Under the pieces are notes generated by a model. The model was given only the letters and a program-made list of their open reading frames with translations, was not told the DNA's origin and ran no database searches. This document shows positions 43,875 to 53,800 of a DNA stretch of 64,000 nt, one piece after another; position 1 is the stretch's first letter; the number at the start of each line of letters is the position of its first letter. Origin of the DNA: Synoicihabitans lomoniglobus (GTDB taxonomy: Bacteria > Verrucomicrobiota > Verrucomicrobiia > Opitutales > Opitutaceae); NCBI RefSeq assembly GCF_029023725.1, contig NZ_CP119075.1, positions 2,971,501-3,035,500 of the forward strand, written 5' to 3'. The translations under genes were made by a program, and so were the position numbers.

Positions 43875-46577
43875 GTGAGCTCATCGACTCCCCTCGCCGC
43901 CTCCTCTCCCGCATCATCCCCGCTTCGCCGCGGCGGAACTTCCGGGCTATTGACTCTGGACCACCACGGCGTTGTCCAAAGCGCGAACCAATCCGCCGGT
44001 GCCTTCTGGTCTACGACCGCCGATTCGCTGATCGGCAAGCCCTTCGTTTCTCTCTTCGCGTTTGAAGTCGTCTCGGACGATCCGGACATGATGGAAGCAC
44101 AATGGGATGTGCTCACCGCCACCGCCACGGCGCAACGCGTGCCACTCGCCATCCAACCGGATGAAGAGTCGCCCGCCACCGAGGTGCGCCTCGCGCTCGA
44201 AACCGCCGTCGGCCATAATGTCGCCTGGCTCGCCACCATCGAACTCGCGCCCAAAACGGACCGCGATTCCACTGCCACTCCCGGTTCCCCCGCGGGCGGC
44301 GCCACCAGTTCCGGCGCTTGGGAAGAACTCGCCCGCAGCGATGCCGCCGGTTTTTTTGATCTCAATTTTCTAACCGGCGAGACCCACTACTCGACCGCGT
44401 GGAAGCGAATGCTCGGTTACCCCGACGCCGATCTTTCCAACGACTACGACACGTGGTTGAAACTCATTCATCCCGACGACTCCGCCGCCGCGCCCGACCA
44501 AGTGGGCCGCCACACCCGATCGAGTCGGCGCACCTATTCGGTCGAGCTGCGCATGAAACATCGGCGCGGTCACTGGATGTGGATCCAAAGCGTCGGCGTG
44601 CAACATTTCGCCGCCGACGGTGAACTCGAACGCGTCATCGGGTTCCATCTCGACATCGCCGAGCGCAAGGAGCTCGAAGAACAAAGCGTCATCGCCGAAG
44701 ACCGTCTCGCCAGCCTCACCGAGGACGGCGCGCTCGCGGTGTTTGATCTCGATTTCATCTCCGGACACGCCTGGACGTCCCTCGCTTGGCAGGATCTCGT
44801 CGGCGATCCCGTGGAACACCCGGACTTGGGAGCCTTCACCCGCAATTTTGCCAAATGCCACGGCGACCTCACCGGCTTTCTCTCCCGCTTCGGCGGCGAC
44901 GAGCCTTGGGGCGGCGGCTACACCGTCATCAAACGCTCGGACCGCAGCGAAGCGTCGGTATTGCTCGGCCTGCATCGCAGCTCCAGTCGGCGCGGTGAAC
45001 TCACCCGCGTGGTGGGTTTCGCCATGATCGTGCCGGATGGAGTCGCCTCCGATAGCACGTCGACGCGATCCGCCGCCTCCGGGGGCGTGGCGACTTCGGC
45101 GCTCAACTCCCTGAGCGAAGCCGTGATCATCACCGACGAACACGGCCAGATCACCGCCATGAACGTCAAAGCGGAACGGTTCACCGGTATCCCGCTCGCC
45201 GCCGCCACCGCCCGCCGACTGGACGAGGTTTTCAACCTTGTCACCCTCCGCGACGAACGCCCGGCGAACGACGCCCTCGACCGCGCGCTCGAAGTCGAGG
45301 GGCCGCCCAAGCTTTACACCGACCATGCACTCGCGATTGAACACGGCGCCCCCCGCCCGATTGTGTGGACCGCGAGCCAAGTCCGCGACGACCAACAAAA
45401 AGCCATCGGCATCATCGTGGTGTTTCGCGATCCCGACGAGATGACGCTCAGCCCCGAAGAGCTCATTCGCGCCAATCGCTTCGACTCCCTCGGCCAGCTC
45501 GCCGGCGGCATCGCCCACGATTTCAACAACCTGCTATCCACCATCCTCGGCGGTATCTCGATCGCCAAAGAGAATCGCGATTACGGCAAACTCGACGATG
45601 CCGAGACCGCTTGCATGGCGGCCAAGACTCTCACCCGCCAACTCCTCGCGTTTGCCAAGGGCAATCCCGGCGGCACGTTCAGCGTGGTCCGCCCGGCCGA
45701 CATCCTCCGCGATGCCGTGCGCGTCGCCGCATCCGGTAGTCCCGTCGTCGTGACGGTTGATCTCGATGAAAATGCGGGTCCGATCGAGGTCGATCGCGGT
45801 CAGATGATTCAGGTTTACCAGAACCTCATCATCAACGCCATGCAGGCGATGCCCGATCCATCGGTGGGTAAGATTCATCTCACCTGCCGCGCCATCTCCC
45901 TGCCTGACGGCAAACTCCCACCGCTCGCAGGGGGCGACTACGTGCAGGTCGATGTGCAAGACAACGGCTCAGGTATTCCGGAGGACAAAATCGACCGCAT
46001 TTTTGAACCGTTCTTCACCACGAAGAAAACCGGCACCGGGCTCGGACTCGCCACGGTGCTTTCCATCGTGCGCAAACACGGCGGTCAACTGGGCGTGGAT
46101 TCCACCGTCGGCGTGGGCACGACCTTCACCAGCTTTCTCCCCGTCACCACCAAGTCCATCGAGACAGGGGTGCGCAAACCGGCCGCCCTGCGCTTCGGCA
46201 CCGGCCGGGTGCTGTTTATGGATGACGAGAAACAACTCTGCGAGATCACCAAGACGATGCTCGAGAGCCTCGACTACAAGGTCGATATCGTCCACCGCGG
46301 CGAGGACGCCCTCGCGCTCTATCGCAAGTATCACGCGGTCAACCGACCCTACGATGTGGTGTTGCTCGACCTCACCATCGTCGGCGGCATGGGCGGGGAG
46401 GAAACGTTCAAGCGGCTCCGCGAAATCGATCCCGAAGTGCGCGCCATCGTCTCGAGCGGCTACGACAACGACGAGATGGCCCGCCAGTTTCTCGACTCCG
46501 GTTTTTGCGGATACCTGACGAAGCCCTACCGGGTGGGCGAGTTGGGCCAAATGCTCAAGGGCGTGCTCGGCGGATAA
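43875..46577 (+). CDS. Soluble PAS hybrid sensor histidine kinase with C-terminal receiver
   Basis: A 900-residue cytoplasmic sensor with no membrane helix. PAS-type regions lie at about 22-120, 145-255 (HPDDSAAAPDQ then HLDIAERKELEE), 265-375 and 405-520. The HisKA domain has His548 in GGIAHDFNNLL and the HATPase domain has DNGSGIPEDK and GTGLGLATVLSIVRKH. The receiver has MDDE, Asp832 in LLDLTIVGGMGG and TKPYRVGEL. The start is a GTG at 43875; no upstream ATG exists in frame. It follows hemH by 117 bp and precedes the DUF1275 gene. A paralogue of the kinase at 39457. Confidence 0.93.
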   Translation: MSSSTPLAASSPASSPLRRGGTSGLLTLDHHGVVQSANQSAGAFWSTTADSLIGKPFVSLFAFEVVSDDPDMMEAQWDVLTATATAQRVPLAIQPDEESPATEVRLALETAVGHNVAWLATIELAPKTDRDSTATPGSPAGGATSSGAWEELARSDAAGFFDLNFLTGETHYSTAWKRMLGYPDADLSNDYDTWLKLIHPDDSAAAPDQVGRHTRSSRRTYSVELRMKHRRGHWMWIQSVGVQHFAADGELERVIGFHLDIAERKELEEQSVIAEDRLASLTEDGALAVFDLDFISGHAWTSLAWQDLVGDPVEHPDLGAFTRNFAKCHGDLTGFLSRFGGDEPWGGGYTVIKRSDRSEASVLLGLHRSSSRRGELTRVVGFAMIVPDGVASDSTSTRSAASGGVATSALNSLSEAVIITDEHGQITAMNVKAERFTGIPLAAATARRLDEVFNLVTLRDERPANDALDRALEVEGPPKLYTDHALAIEHGAPRPIVWTASQVRDDQQKAIGIIVVFRDPDEMTLSPEELIRANRFDSLGQLAGGIAHDFNNLLSTILGGISIAKENRDYGKLDDAETACMAAKTLTRQLLAFAKGNPGGTFSVVRPADILRDAVRVAASGSPVVVTVDLDENAGPIEVDRGQMIQVYQNLIINAMQAMPDPSVGKIHLTCRAISLPDGKLPPLAGGDYVQVDVQDNGSGIPEDKIDRIFEPFFTTKKTGTGLGLATVLSIVRKHGGQLGVDSTVGVGTTFTSFLPVTTKSIETGVRKPAALRFGTGRVLFMDDEKQLCEITKTMLESLDYKVDIVHRGEDALALYRKYHAVNRPYDVVLLDLTIVGGMGGEETFKRLREIDPEVRAIVSSGYDNDEMARQFLDSGFCGYLTKPYRVGELGQMLKGVLGG

Positions 46578-46596
46578 CCGTCCCACGATCGTCGCC

Positions 46597-47262
46597 ATGT
46601 TTGAAAACCGCACCCCGCCGGGCATTATTTTGGGTGGCTTCGGGCTCGCCGCCATTGCGGGCATGGTCAACGCCGTCGGATTTCTCGGCGCCTATCATCA
46701 GGCCTTCAGTCACTTGTCCGGGACCGCGACGCACTTCGCCGCCGATTTGGCGCAAGGCCACGCGACCCGAGCCGCCCTCGCCGGGCTGCTGCTGATCTCC
46801 TTCCTGCTGGGCGCCACCACGTCGGGGTTGATCATCCGCGACAGCCACCTGCAACCGGGTCGGCGTTACGGCGTCGCGCTGGTCATCGAGGGACTGATTT
46901 TGTTCGCCGCCGTGCCATTATTGCAGCGGCACCTGATGCTCGGCGGAGCCTTGGCCGCGGCGGCGTGCGGTCTGCAAAACGCCATGGCCACGACTTACAG
47001 CGGGGCCATTGTGCGCACCACCCACGTCACCGGTATCGTGACCGATCTCGGACTGGCTCTCAGCCACCGCCTGCGTCGTTCACCCGGCCGCGCCGGCCGC
47101 ACGCGGTTGCTGGCGGCACTATTGGCGGGCTTTCTCGTCGGTGGTTCGATCGGCGCCAGTCTGTTCGATGTGCTCAACTACCGCACGCTGTGGGTGCCCG
47201 CCACCGTGACCATTGTCGCCGGCTGCACCCACGTGGTCATGCGGCAGTTCAAGTTCGTGTAA
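46597..47262 (+). CDS. DUF1275 (YoaK) family membrane protein
   Basis: A 221-residue protein with about six hydrophobic helices. The DUF1275 signature ACGLQNAMATTYSGAIVRTT continues into HVTGIVTDLG, and an N-terminal GMVNAVGFLGAYHQAFSHLS segment is also typical. The family is widespread but of unknown function, possibly transport. It starts 19 bp after the kinase stop on the same strand. It converges on the GH1 gene with 6 bp between stops. Confidence 0.9.
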   Translation: MFENRTPPGIILGGFGLAAIAGMVNAVGFLGAYHQAFSHLSGTATHFAADLAQGHATRAALAGLLLISFLLGATTSGLIIRDSHLQPGRRYGVALVIEGLILFAAVPLLQRHLMLGGALAAAACGLQNAMATTYSGAIVRTTHVTGIVTDLGLALSHRLRRSPGRAGRTRLLAALLAGFLVGGSIGASLFDVLNYRTLWVPATVTIVAGCTHVVMRQFKFV

Positions 47263-47268
47263 ACCGGC

Positions 47269-48630
47269 TCAGCTCAGCGCGCCGTTGCGCGCGATGAGAT
47301 CGCGATACCAATAGAACGAATCCTTGGGTGTGCGGACCTGGGTCTCGTAGTCGACGTGCACGAGCCCGAAACGATCCTTGTAACCCTCGGCCCACTCGAA
47401 GTTGTCGAGAATCGACCAGTAAAAATAACCGCCCACATCGGCCCCGTCGGCGATCGCGCGACTCACTGCATCGAGATAACGCGTCACAAAATCGATGCGT
47501 TGCGGGTCATGCACCTTGCCGTCGAGTTGCACAAAATCGGTGTTACAGAATCCGTTTTCCGAAAAGACGATCGGCAAATTGTAGCGTTCGGTCTGCCACC
47601 GCGCCGCCCAATAAATCGCATCCGGTGCGATCGAGAGCCACGGTAGCGTGCCCCGGGCGTTGCCGATGCCGTGGCCGTTGGGCACGTCGACCGCCTTGCC
47701 TGCATCGTTCGCCGCCACCTTGAAACCCGAGTAACAGTTGTAGGCGAGATAGTCGATGGGCTGCGAGATAAGCGCCATGTCCGCGTCGGTGATTTTGGGC
47801 AATTTGCCGGCAAAGTTTTTCAGGCCTTCCTCGGGGTATTTGCCAAACGCGATGGGGTCCGCCCACCACGCCAGGTTCCACATGCGCTCCTCCACACAAC
47901 CAAAGTAGCGCGCCCGCGCCGCTTCGACATCGGCATCCGCCCGCGTCGCGGGAATCGGCTCCCGCGAGGTGTGGGCGATGGAAATTTGCTGAGGACCGAC
48001 GCAGTGCGCCCGCAAGGCCTGCACGGCACTGCCGTGGGCACGCAAAAGATTGTGCGCGGCGAGCAGGCACTCCTGATGGGTGCACTTCAATCCCGGCGCA
48101 AACACCCCTTCCTGATAGCCCAGCCCCACGATAACCGGCGGCTCGTTGATCGTCATCCAGTGCTTGACCCGGTCCCCCAGCCGCTTCGCCACCACCGTGG
48201 CATAGGCACCGAACCAGTCGGCCATGTCTCGATTCAGAAAACCGCCCTTTTCCTGCAACGCCTGGGGCATGTCCCAGTGAAACAACGTCACCCAAGGCTG
48301 GATACCGGCGGCGAGCAACCCGTCGATCAGCTCGTCGTAGAATTTGAGTCCGGCTTCGTTGATCGCCCCGGTGCCGTCCGGCATGATCCGCGACCACGAC
48401 AGGGAGAGCCGATATGCTTTGATCCCGAGCTCCTTCATCAACGCCACATCTTCGCGCCAGCGGTGATAGTGGTCGCAGGCCACGTTGCCGTTGTGGTTTT
48501 CAAACACCCGACCCGGCGTCTGGGAAAACACATCCCACACGGACGGACCGCGTCCGTCCTCGTTCCAGGCACCTTCGATCTGATAGGCCGCCGCCGCTGC
48601 CCCCCATGTAAAATTATTTGGAAAATTCAT
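47269..48630 (-). CDS. GH1 beta-glucosidase (family 1 glycoside hydrolase)
   Basis: A 453-residue TIM-barrel glycosidase without a signal peptide, so probably cytoplasmic. The N-terminal GH1 signature is FTWGAAAAAYQIEGAWNEDG. The acid/base is Glu163 in MTINEP and the nucleophile Glu358 in VFSENG; WSILDNFEWAEGY is the conserved aglycone-side loop. GH1 enzymes hydrolyse beta-glucosides, and some also take beta-mannosides or galactosides. The start is the ATG at 48630, where homology begins. It opens a run of four glycosidase genes. Confidence 0.95.
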   Translation of the reverse strand: MNFPNNFTWGAAAAAYQIEGAWNEDGRGPSVWDVFSQTPGRVFENHNGNVACDHYHRWREDVALMKELGIKAYRLSLSWSRIMPDGTGAINEAGLKFYDELIDGLLAAGIQPWVTLFHWDMPQALQEKGGFLNRDMADWFGAYATVVAKRLGDRVKHWMTINEPPVIVGLGYQEGVFAPGLKCTHQECLLAAHNLLRAHGSAVQALRAHCVGPQQISIAHTSREPIPATRADADVEAARARYFGCVEERMWNLAWWADPIAFGKYPEEGLKNFAGKLPKITDADMALISQPIDYLAYNCYSGFKVAANDAGKAVDVPNGHGIGNARGTLPWLSIAPDAIYWAARWQTERYNLPIVFSENGFCNTDFVQLDGKVHDPQRIDFVTRYLDAVSRAIADGADVGGYFYWSILDNFEWAEGYKDRFGLVHVDYETQVRTPKDSFYWYRDLIARNGALS

Positions 48631-48819
48631 ACGCTGAAACTGGCAACCAAGATAATATTTCTCAGTGCCGTAAAGCCTGCCATGCCGTAGGGTGATCCCC
48701 CGGCCCATTCGATATGGTCTAAGTTAAGCAGCTCGGCCTGAATCCCATCCCTAGTCGTCATGCCTGGACCTCGTCAACGGGCGCTTCGCTCTCTCGTTTC
48801 ACTTCGCTACCCTCCCTCC

Positions 48820-50028
48820 ATGAAAACCAGTCTTTTAATACTAGGCGCTGCGATTCTCGCCCCCAGCGTTCCGGCTCAGAAATTTGAGCACCTGGCCCAA
48901 ACCCCGCCCATGGGTTGGAACAGTTGGAATACCTTCTCCAGTCACATCAGCGAGGACCTCGTCAAAGGTGTCGCCGACGCCATGATCGCCAACGGCATGC
49001 GCGACGCCGGCTATGAATACATCGTGCTCGACGACACCTGGTCGCTGCGCGAGCGCGACGCCGACGGCAATCTCGTCGCGGACCCCGAAAAATTCCCTTC
49101 CGGCATGAAGGCCCTCGCCGACTACGTCCATGAGCGCGGCTTCAAACTCGGCATCTACGGCGACGCCGGCTCCAAGACATGCGCCGGATATCCCGGTTCA
49201 CAAGGCCACGAATATCAGGACGCCCGCACCTGGGCGAGTTGGGGCATCGACTACCTCAAATACGACTGGTGCAGCACCGGCACCCGCGACGCGCGCGAAG
49301 CCTACACCACCATGCGCGACGCCCTCTACACCGCCAAACGACCGGTCGTGTTCAGCATGTGCGAATGGGGCCGCTCCCGGCCGTGGGAGTGGGCGCAGGA
49401 CGTCGGTCACCTCTGGCGCACTTCCGGCGATATCTACGACTCCTGGGACGGCTACAAGATGTGGGAAATGGGCTGGAAACGCATCCTCGATTTGCAAACG
49501 TCCCTCGTCGACGACTGGGGGCCCAATGGCATCGCCAAATACGCCGGCCCCGGCCACTGGAACGATCCCGACATGATGGAAGTCGGCAACGAGGGCCTCT
49601 CGGTGGCCGAGTCACGCGCCCACTTCAGCCTCTGGGCCATGCTCGCCGCGCCCCTCATGGCCGGCAACGACGTGCGCCACATGAGCGACGAAATCATCGC
49701 CATCATGACCGATGCCGATGTCATTGCCATCAACCAGGACCCCGCCGGCAAACAGGGTTTCCGCGCGCTGGCTGAAGATCAGGCCGGCATTGAGGTTTTC
49801 ATCAAGGAATTGAGCGAAGGCGAATGGGCCGTGTGCGCCCTCAATACCTCGGACGAAACCCGTGAGCTCACGATCCCGTTTCACCGGTTCTACATGCTCG
49901 GTGAGACCAAAGAGCTCTTCGATGTCTGGTCCAACCAAGTGGTCGGCGACACCAGCGAGAGCTACACCCGGGCAGTCGATTCCCACGACGTGATGATGTT
50001 CCGACTGCGCGTGCCGGCGGCGATGTAA
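48820..50028 (+). CDS. GH27 alpha-galactosidase, exported
   Basis: A 402-residue enzyme with a signal peptide (MKTSLLILGAAILAPSVPA). The GH27 barrel begins TPPMGWNSWNTF, the nucleophile is Asp149 in YLKYDWC and the acid/base is Asp251 in HWNDPDMMEVGN. MAGNDVRHMSDE and AINQDPAGKQG are further hallmarks, and a beta-sandwich C-terminus follows. It removes terminal alpha-galactose, as from galactomannan side chains or raffinose sugars. The ATG at 48820 begins the signal peptide. It is divergent from the GH1 gene with 189 bp between. Confidence 0.95.
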   Translation: MKTSLLILGAAILAPSVPAQKFEHLAQTPPMGWNSWNTFSSHISEDLVKGVADAMIANGMRDAGYEYIVLDDTWSLRERDADGNLVADPEKFPSGMKALADYVHERGFKLGIYGDAGSKTCAGYPGSQGHEYQDARTWASWGIDYLKYDWCSTGTRDAREAYTTMRDALYTAKRPVVFSMCEWGRSRPWEWAQDVGHLWRTSGDIYDSWDGYKMWEMGWKRILDLQTSLVDDWGPNGIAKYAGPGHWNDPDMMEVGNEGLSVAESRAHFSLWAMLAAPLMAGNDVRHMSDEIIAIMTDADVIAINQDPAGKQGFRALAEDQAGIEVFIKELSEGEWAVCALNTSDETRELTIPFHRFYMLGETKELFDVWSNQVVGDTSESYTRAVDSHDVMMFRLRVPAAM

Positions 50029-50103
50029 ACTCCCGCCGGATTTGGACCCACGCCCGATCAACAGGATCGCGTGATGCCATTTAGTCTGCGACGCTTCCCG
50101 GCC

Positions 50104-51021
50104 ATGAAAGTAGCCATCATCGGTCCGGGTCGCGTTGGTATGACTTTGGCGTATACCTTGGTCCTCAAGGGCCTGGTCACCGAGCTCGTGCTGGTCGGCG
50201 GCAACCCCGCCAAGGCGCGGGGCGAGGCCATGGACCTCAACCACTCTCTGCTTTTTCTGCGCACGCCCGTGAAAGTGAGCGCCGGGGAGATCGCCGACGT
50301 CGCAGGCTCCGAGGTCATCGCGATCTGCGCGTCCGTGCCCATGACGGCCGATTTGCAGGATCGCAATCAACTGGCTGCGGCCAACATCGAACTGATGCGC
50401 ACGCTCGTGCCCGCCGCCGCCGCCGCCGCGCCCCAGGCCATTTTTCTCATCTTGAGCAACCCCGTCGATGTGCTCACGTGGCAGGCGCTGCGACTGACTG
50501 GATTGCCCGCCACCCGCGTCATCGGCTCGGGCACGCTGATCGACTCCGCACGGTATCGCGATGCGTTGTCGATGCAGGTCGGCATCCATCCCGACGACAT
50601 CCGCAGCTACGTCCTCGGCGAGCATGGCGACACGCAGTTCGTGGCGATGAGTCTGGCCCAATCCGGCGCCGAGCCGCTCGACGACACGCCCGCACGGCGC
50701 AAACTCTTCTCCGAAAGCACGGCCGCCGGCTTCCAAGTGTTCAAACTCAAGGGCAACACCTGCTATGCGGTCGCCCTCGCCGCCTCCGTCGTGATCGAGG
50801 CGATCCTGCTCGACGAGAAACGCACCATGCCGCTGAGCATCGCTATCAACGGCTATTGTGGCGTGCACAACGTTTGCCTGAGCGTGCCCGTCGTGGTCGG
50901 ACGCGGCGGTATCGAACGCGTGCTGCAGCCCCCGCTCAACGAAGCCGAACAGGCGGCCTTCCGCCGCAGCGCCGCCGCCGTGCGCGCCGTGATCGATGCG
51001 ACCGGCGTCGCCGACGGCTGA
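50104..51021 (+). CDS. L-lactate/malate dehydrogenase family protein with atypical specificity residues
   Basis: A 305-residue NAD(P)-dependent 2-hydroxyacid dehydrogenase. The Rossmann motif is IGPGRVG (7-12), the catalytic His174 is in LGEHGDTQF, and ILSNPVDVLT and GSGTLIDSARYR are family hallmarks. Two key positions differ. The residue that selects lactate (Gln) or malate (Arg) is Met80 in ASVPMTADLQDR. The Asp that normally binds the adenine ribose after strand 2 is replaced in LVLVGGNPAK, hinting at NADP use or relaxed specificity. The true substrate is therefore open. It lies 75 bp after GH27 on the same strand. Confidence 0.88.
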   Translation: MKVAIIGPGRVGMTLAYTLVLKGLVTELVLVGGNPAKARGEAMDLNHSLLFLRTPVKVSAGEIADVAGSEVIAICASVPMTADLQDRNQLAAANIELMRTLVPAAAAAAPQAIFLILSNPVDVLTWQALRLTGLPATRVIGSGTLIDSARYRDALSMQVGIHPDDIRSYVLGEHGDTQFVAMSLAQSGAEPLDDTPARRKLFSESTAAGFQVFKLKGNTCYAVALAASVVIEAILLDEKRTMPLSIAINGYCGVHNVCLSVPVVVGRGGIERVLQPPLNEAEQAAFRRSAAAVRAVIDATGVADG

Positions 51022-51033
51022 CGAGCGCTCCGG

Positions 51034-53514
51034 TCAGTAGGTATCGACCAACGAGCGCCAGGTGAGACTGCGACGCAGCTTTTCGGCGGTCGTCTTACGC
51101 TTGAGTGAAACCGTGACGGTCTTGGGCTCCGTCGGATACAGCTCGAAGAAATTGTCGCTGGACCAGTGGTCCAATTTTCCGAGATCAAACGCGAAACGAT
51201 GCTGCCATACCGGCGCCGTAAAGGTGAGTTCGGCCGTTTTGTCGTCCACCATTTTCACGCCACAACGCACCTTGCCCGACGGCAGGTTCATGAAACGTGG
51301 CGAGGCCAGCAGCACCGACTCCTCGCTGACGCAGCGGTCGTCAACGTGAAGGCCGATCCGCACGTAAATGCTTTCGCTCGAATGACGCTGCAGCAGCTTG
51401 GTCAAATCGAGCGTTTTCTGCGGCACGCTCTCCCCGGGACGCAAATTCACCCGCTTGCTGCCGCCACCCAGGCGGCGGCCGTCGATGTGCATGATCGCCC
51501 ATTGCAGCACCGCCGCCATGCGCCGGGGCGCATCGCAGACGGTGTAGAGATGCACCGTATCCATCGTGGAACGACGGTAGTTGCCGATCGACACTTCCTC
51601 GTCACCGGGCACATGGGCGGTGACCAGCGCCGGGGCGTAGAACCGCCGGGCGGCGTGGTGGAGCGCCTTCCAGCGGCCGGTGTGTTCGAGCGAGCTCCAG
51701 GAAGCCACGGGCCACGTGTCATTGAGTTGCCAATACAGCGAGCCCATGCACCGCGGCATGAGCCGACGGTAGTGCTCGACCCCCATCTGCATGCAGCGGG
51801 CCTGATTGAGCTGCGACAGGTAGATGAGATCGTCCTGCGACTTGGGGAAACGATACTGCCGCGAAACGTAATCGAGAATAATCTGGTTGCCGGCGGCGTT
51901 CTTCTGGTGGTTCTCCATCACCGGCCCGAAGACATTGGTGTCGTCCGGCGGGCAGAAGGTCGCGTTGGTCGCGGGCGAGCTGTAGCTTTGCATCCCAAAT
52001 TCGGATACAAAGCGGAACTTCCAGAGCTCGTAGGATTTGATCGGTTTGCGCGAATGCCACACGTCCCAGAAATGCGAGTCGCCCGAGATCTCGCCCGGCG
52101 CGTGACCGTGCGCGCCTTCCGGTCGCCAGGGCGACGACGGCCAGTAGGACGTGACCGGATCGTTTTCCGCCACAATCTCCGGCAGCAGTTCGTGAAAGAT
52201 TTTTTCGTAGGCGGTGCGGATTTCGAGCTTTGAGTCATCCGTCACCGTCTCGCGGTTGAGCATCCAAATCTCGTTGTTGCCACACCAGAGGGCGAGACTG
52301 GCGCGATGCCGCAGGCGGCGGATCTGAGCCTTGGCTTCGGGCGCGAACAACTCGCGAAACTCATCGTCGACCGGATAGAGCGTGCAGGCGAAGGCAAAGT
52401 CCTGCCACACCATCAGCCCGAGCTCGTCGCAGAGGTCGTAGAAGTCTTCACTCTCGTAGATGCCGCCGCCCCACACGCGGACCATGTTCATGTTGGCCTC
52501 CACGGCGGAACGCAGGTCGCGCTCGTAATCGGCGCGCTTCAAGCCGGCGACAAAACTGTGGGCGGGTATCCAGTTGGCGCCCTTGGCAAAGACCGGACGA
52601 CCATTGACCAGGAAACGGAACGCCGTGCCCCACTCGTCCTGAGATTGATCGAGCGTGAGCGTGCGCAAGCCGATGCGGCGCCGCCAGACGCCGATGCGAT
52701 GCCCCGCGGCATCCCGCACTTCGACCTGCAGATCGTAGAGGGGTTGTTCGCCCTGACCGGACGGCCACCAGAGCTGCGGTTTTTTGACCACGATCGCGGT
52801 TCCCTCCCCCGCATCGACGGTCGCTCCATCAAGCCGGAGCGACCAATGACAGGTCGCCTCCGAATCAGCGCGTTCCAGTTCGGGCGTCAAGGCGAGGGAG
52901 ACCGAGCCGTCGTCCGCGTGTCGTTGCTCGACCACCACATTGTCAACGCGATTGGCCGACCAGGCCTGCAAGGAAATCGGACGCCACACCCCGGCCGTGA
53001 CGAAGCGGGGACCCCAGTCCCACCCAAACTGACACTGCTCCTTGCGAATGCGGTTGGAGTTGCCGACGGGGTCGTTGAACTCGCGGTAAACATTGCCGTG
53101 GTGATGCGTGCGCAGATATTTCATCGCGCTGCCGAACTCGATCAGCAGCTCGTTCTGGCCCGGACGCAGCAGCTTCTTCACGTTCCAGCGGAACGGCGTG
53201 AACATGTTTTCCGTCCGCGCCACGACTTTGCCGTTTAATTTCACCGTGGCCACCGTGTCGAGTCCGTCGGCCACCAGTTCGAGCATCTCTTCTTCGAGGA
53301 GCGAGGCATCGACCGTAAACTTCGCCCGGTATTCCCAGTCGCGTTCCTCGATCCACTGCAGATCGAGTTCGTTGGTGCCGAAGAACGGATCGGGAATCAA
53401 ATCCGCACGACGCAGGTCAAGGTGCACGCAGCCGGGCACCTGGGCGGGCAGCCACTTCTGGGATGAACAGTCACGAAAACTCCACGAAGCGCGGGAAAGA
53501 TCTTGTCGAAGCAT
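51034..53514 (-). CDS. GH2 beta-mannosidase-like glycoside hydrolase
   Basis: An 826-residue enzyme with the GH2 order: N-terminal jelly-roll (WLPAQVPGCVHLDL), immunoglobulin-like domain (GVWRPISLQAW), then a TIM barrel and C-terminal domains. The acid/base is Glu415 in LWCGNNEIW and the nucleophile Glu505 in RFVSEFGMQS. GANWIPAHSF and MVRVWGGGIYE are typical of beta-mannosidases rather than beta-galactosidases. No signal peptide is seen, so it is probably cytoplasmic. The start is the ATG at 53514. It is divergent from the DUF5060 enzyme across 286 bp. Confidence 0.93.
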   Translation of the reverse strand: MLRQDLSRASWSFRDCSSQKWLPAQVPGCVHLDLRRADLIPDPFFGTNELDLQWIEERDWEYRAKFTVDASLLEEEMLELVADGLDTVATVKLNGKVVARTENMFTPFRWNVKKLLRPGQNELLIEFGSAMKYLRTHHHGNVYREFNDPVGNSNRIRKEQCQFGWDWGPRFVTAGVWRPISLQAWSANRVDNVVVEQRHADDGSVSLALTPELERADSEATCHWSLRLDGATVDAGEGTAIVVKKPQLWWPSGQGEQPLYDLQVEVRDAAGHRIGVWRRRIGLRTLTLDQSQDEWGTAFRFLVNGRPVFAKGANWIPAHSFVAGLKRADYERDLRSAVEANMNMVRVWGGGIYESEDFYDLCDELGLMVWQDFAFACTLYPVDDEFRELFAPEAKAQIRRLRHRASLALWCGNNEIWMLNRETVTDDSKLEIRTAYEKIFHELLPEIVAENDPVTSYWPSSPWRPEGAHGHAPGEISGDSHFWDVWHSRKPIKSYELWKFRFVSEFGMQSYSSPATNATFCPPDDTNVFGPVMENHQKNAAGNQIILDYVSRQYRFPKSQDDLIYLSQLNQARCMQMGVEHYRRLMPRCMGSLYWQLNDTWPVASWSSLEHTGRWKALHHAARRFYAPALVTAHVPGDEEVSIGNYRRSTMDTVHLYTVCDAPRRMAAVLQWAIMHIDGRRLGGGSKRVNLRPGESVPQKTLDLTKLLQRHSSESIYVRIGLHVDDRCVSEESVLLASPRFMNLPSGKVRCGVKMVDDKTAELTFTAPVWQHRFAFDLGKLDHWSSDNFFELYPTEPKTVTVSLKRKTTAEKLRRSLTWRSLVDTY

Positions 53515-53800
53515 AGGATGGGAAAGGCTCTGATCCCAGAGCGATGAATTGAGTTGCAGCAGGTCAATCCGCAACGGGAGGACAACGCTAGCGGATGGAA
53601 TCGAGCAAAGTAACGAGATTGCTTGTCCAACAATAGAGAGATTCTGATCAAACGCTTGAGCCGCGGGTGGCTTCGCTCGTCATGACCGGTGAATCGTCCC
53701 CGCCACCGTCGGCGACCTGGCTCTCCCTCGAGGCGGACGAAGCCAAGGGTTGCCCGGTCAGCTCACTGCGCTAAGCATCGTTTTTTCGTCCCGCCTCCCC

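Noticed and set aside
53648..53659. TCAAACGCTTGA LacI-like half-palindrome between the GH2 and DUF5060 genes
   Set aside because: Imperfect symmetry and a single copy; differs from the GGTAAA-type site near the LacI gene, so not called an operator.
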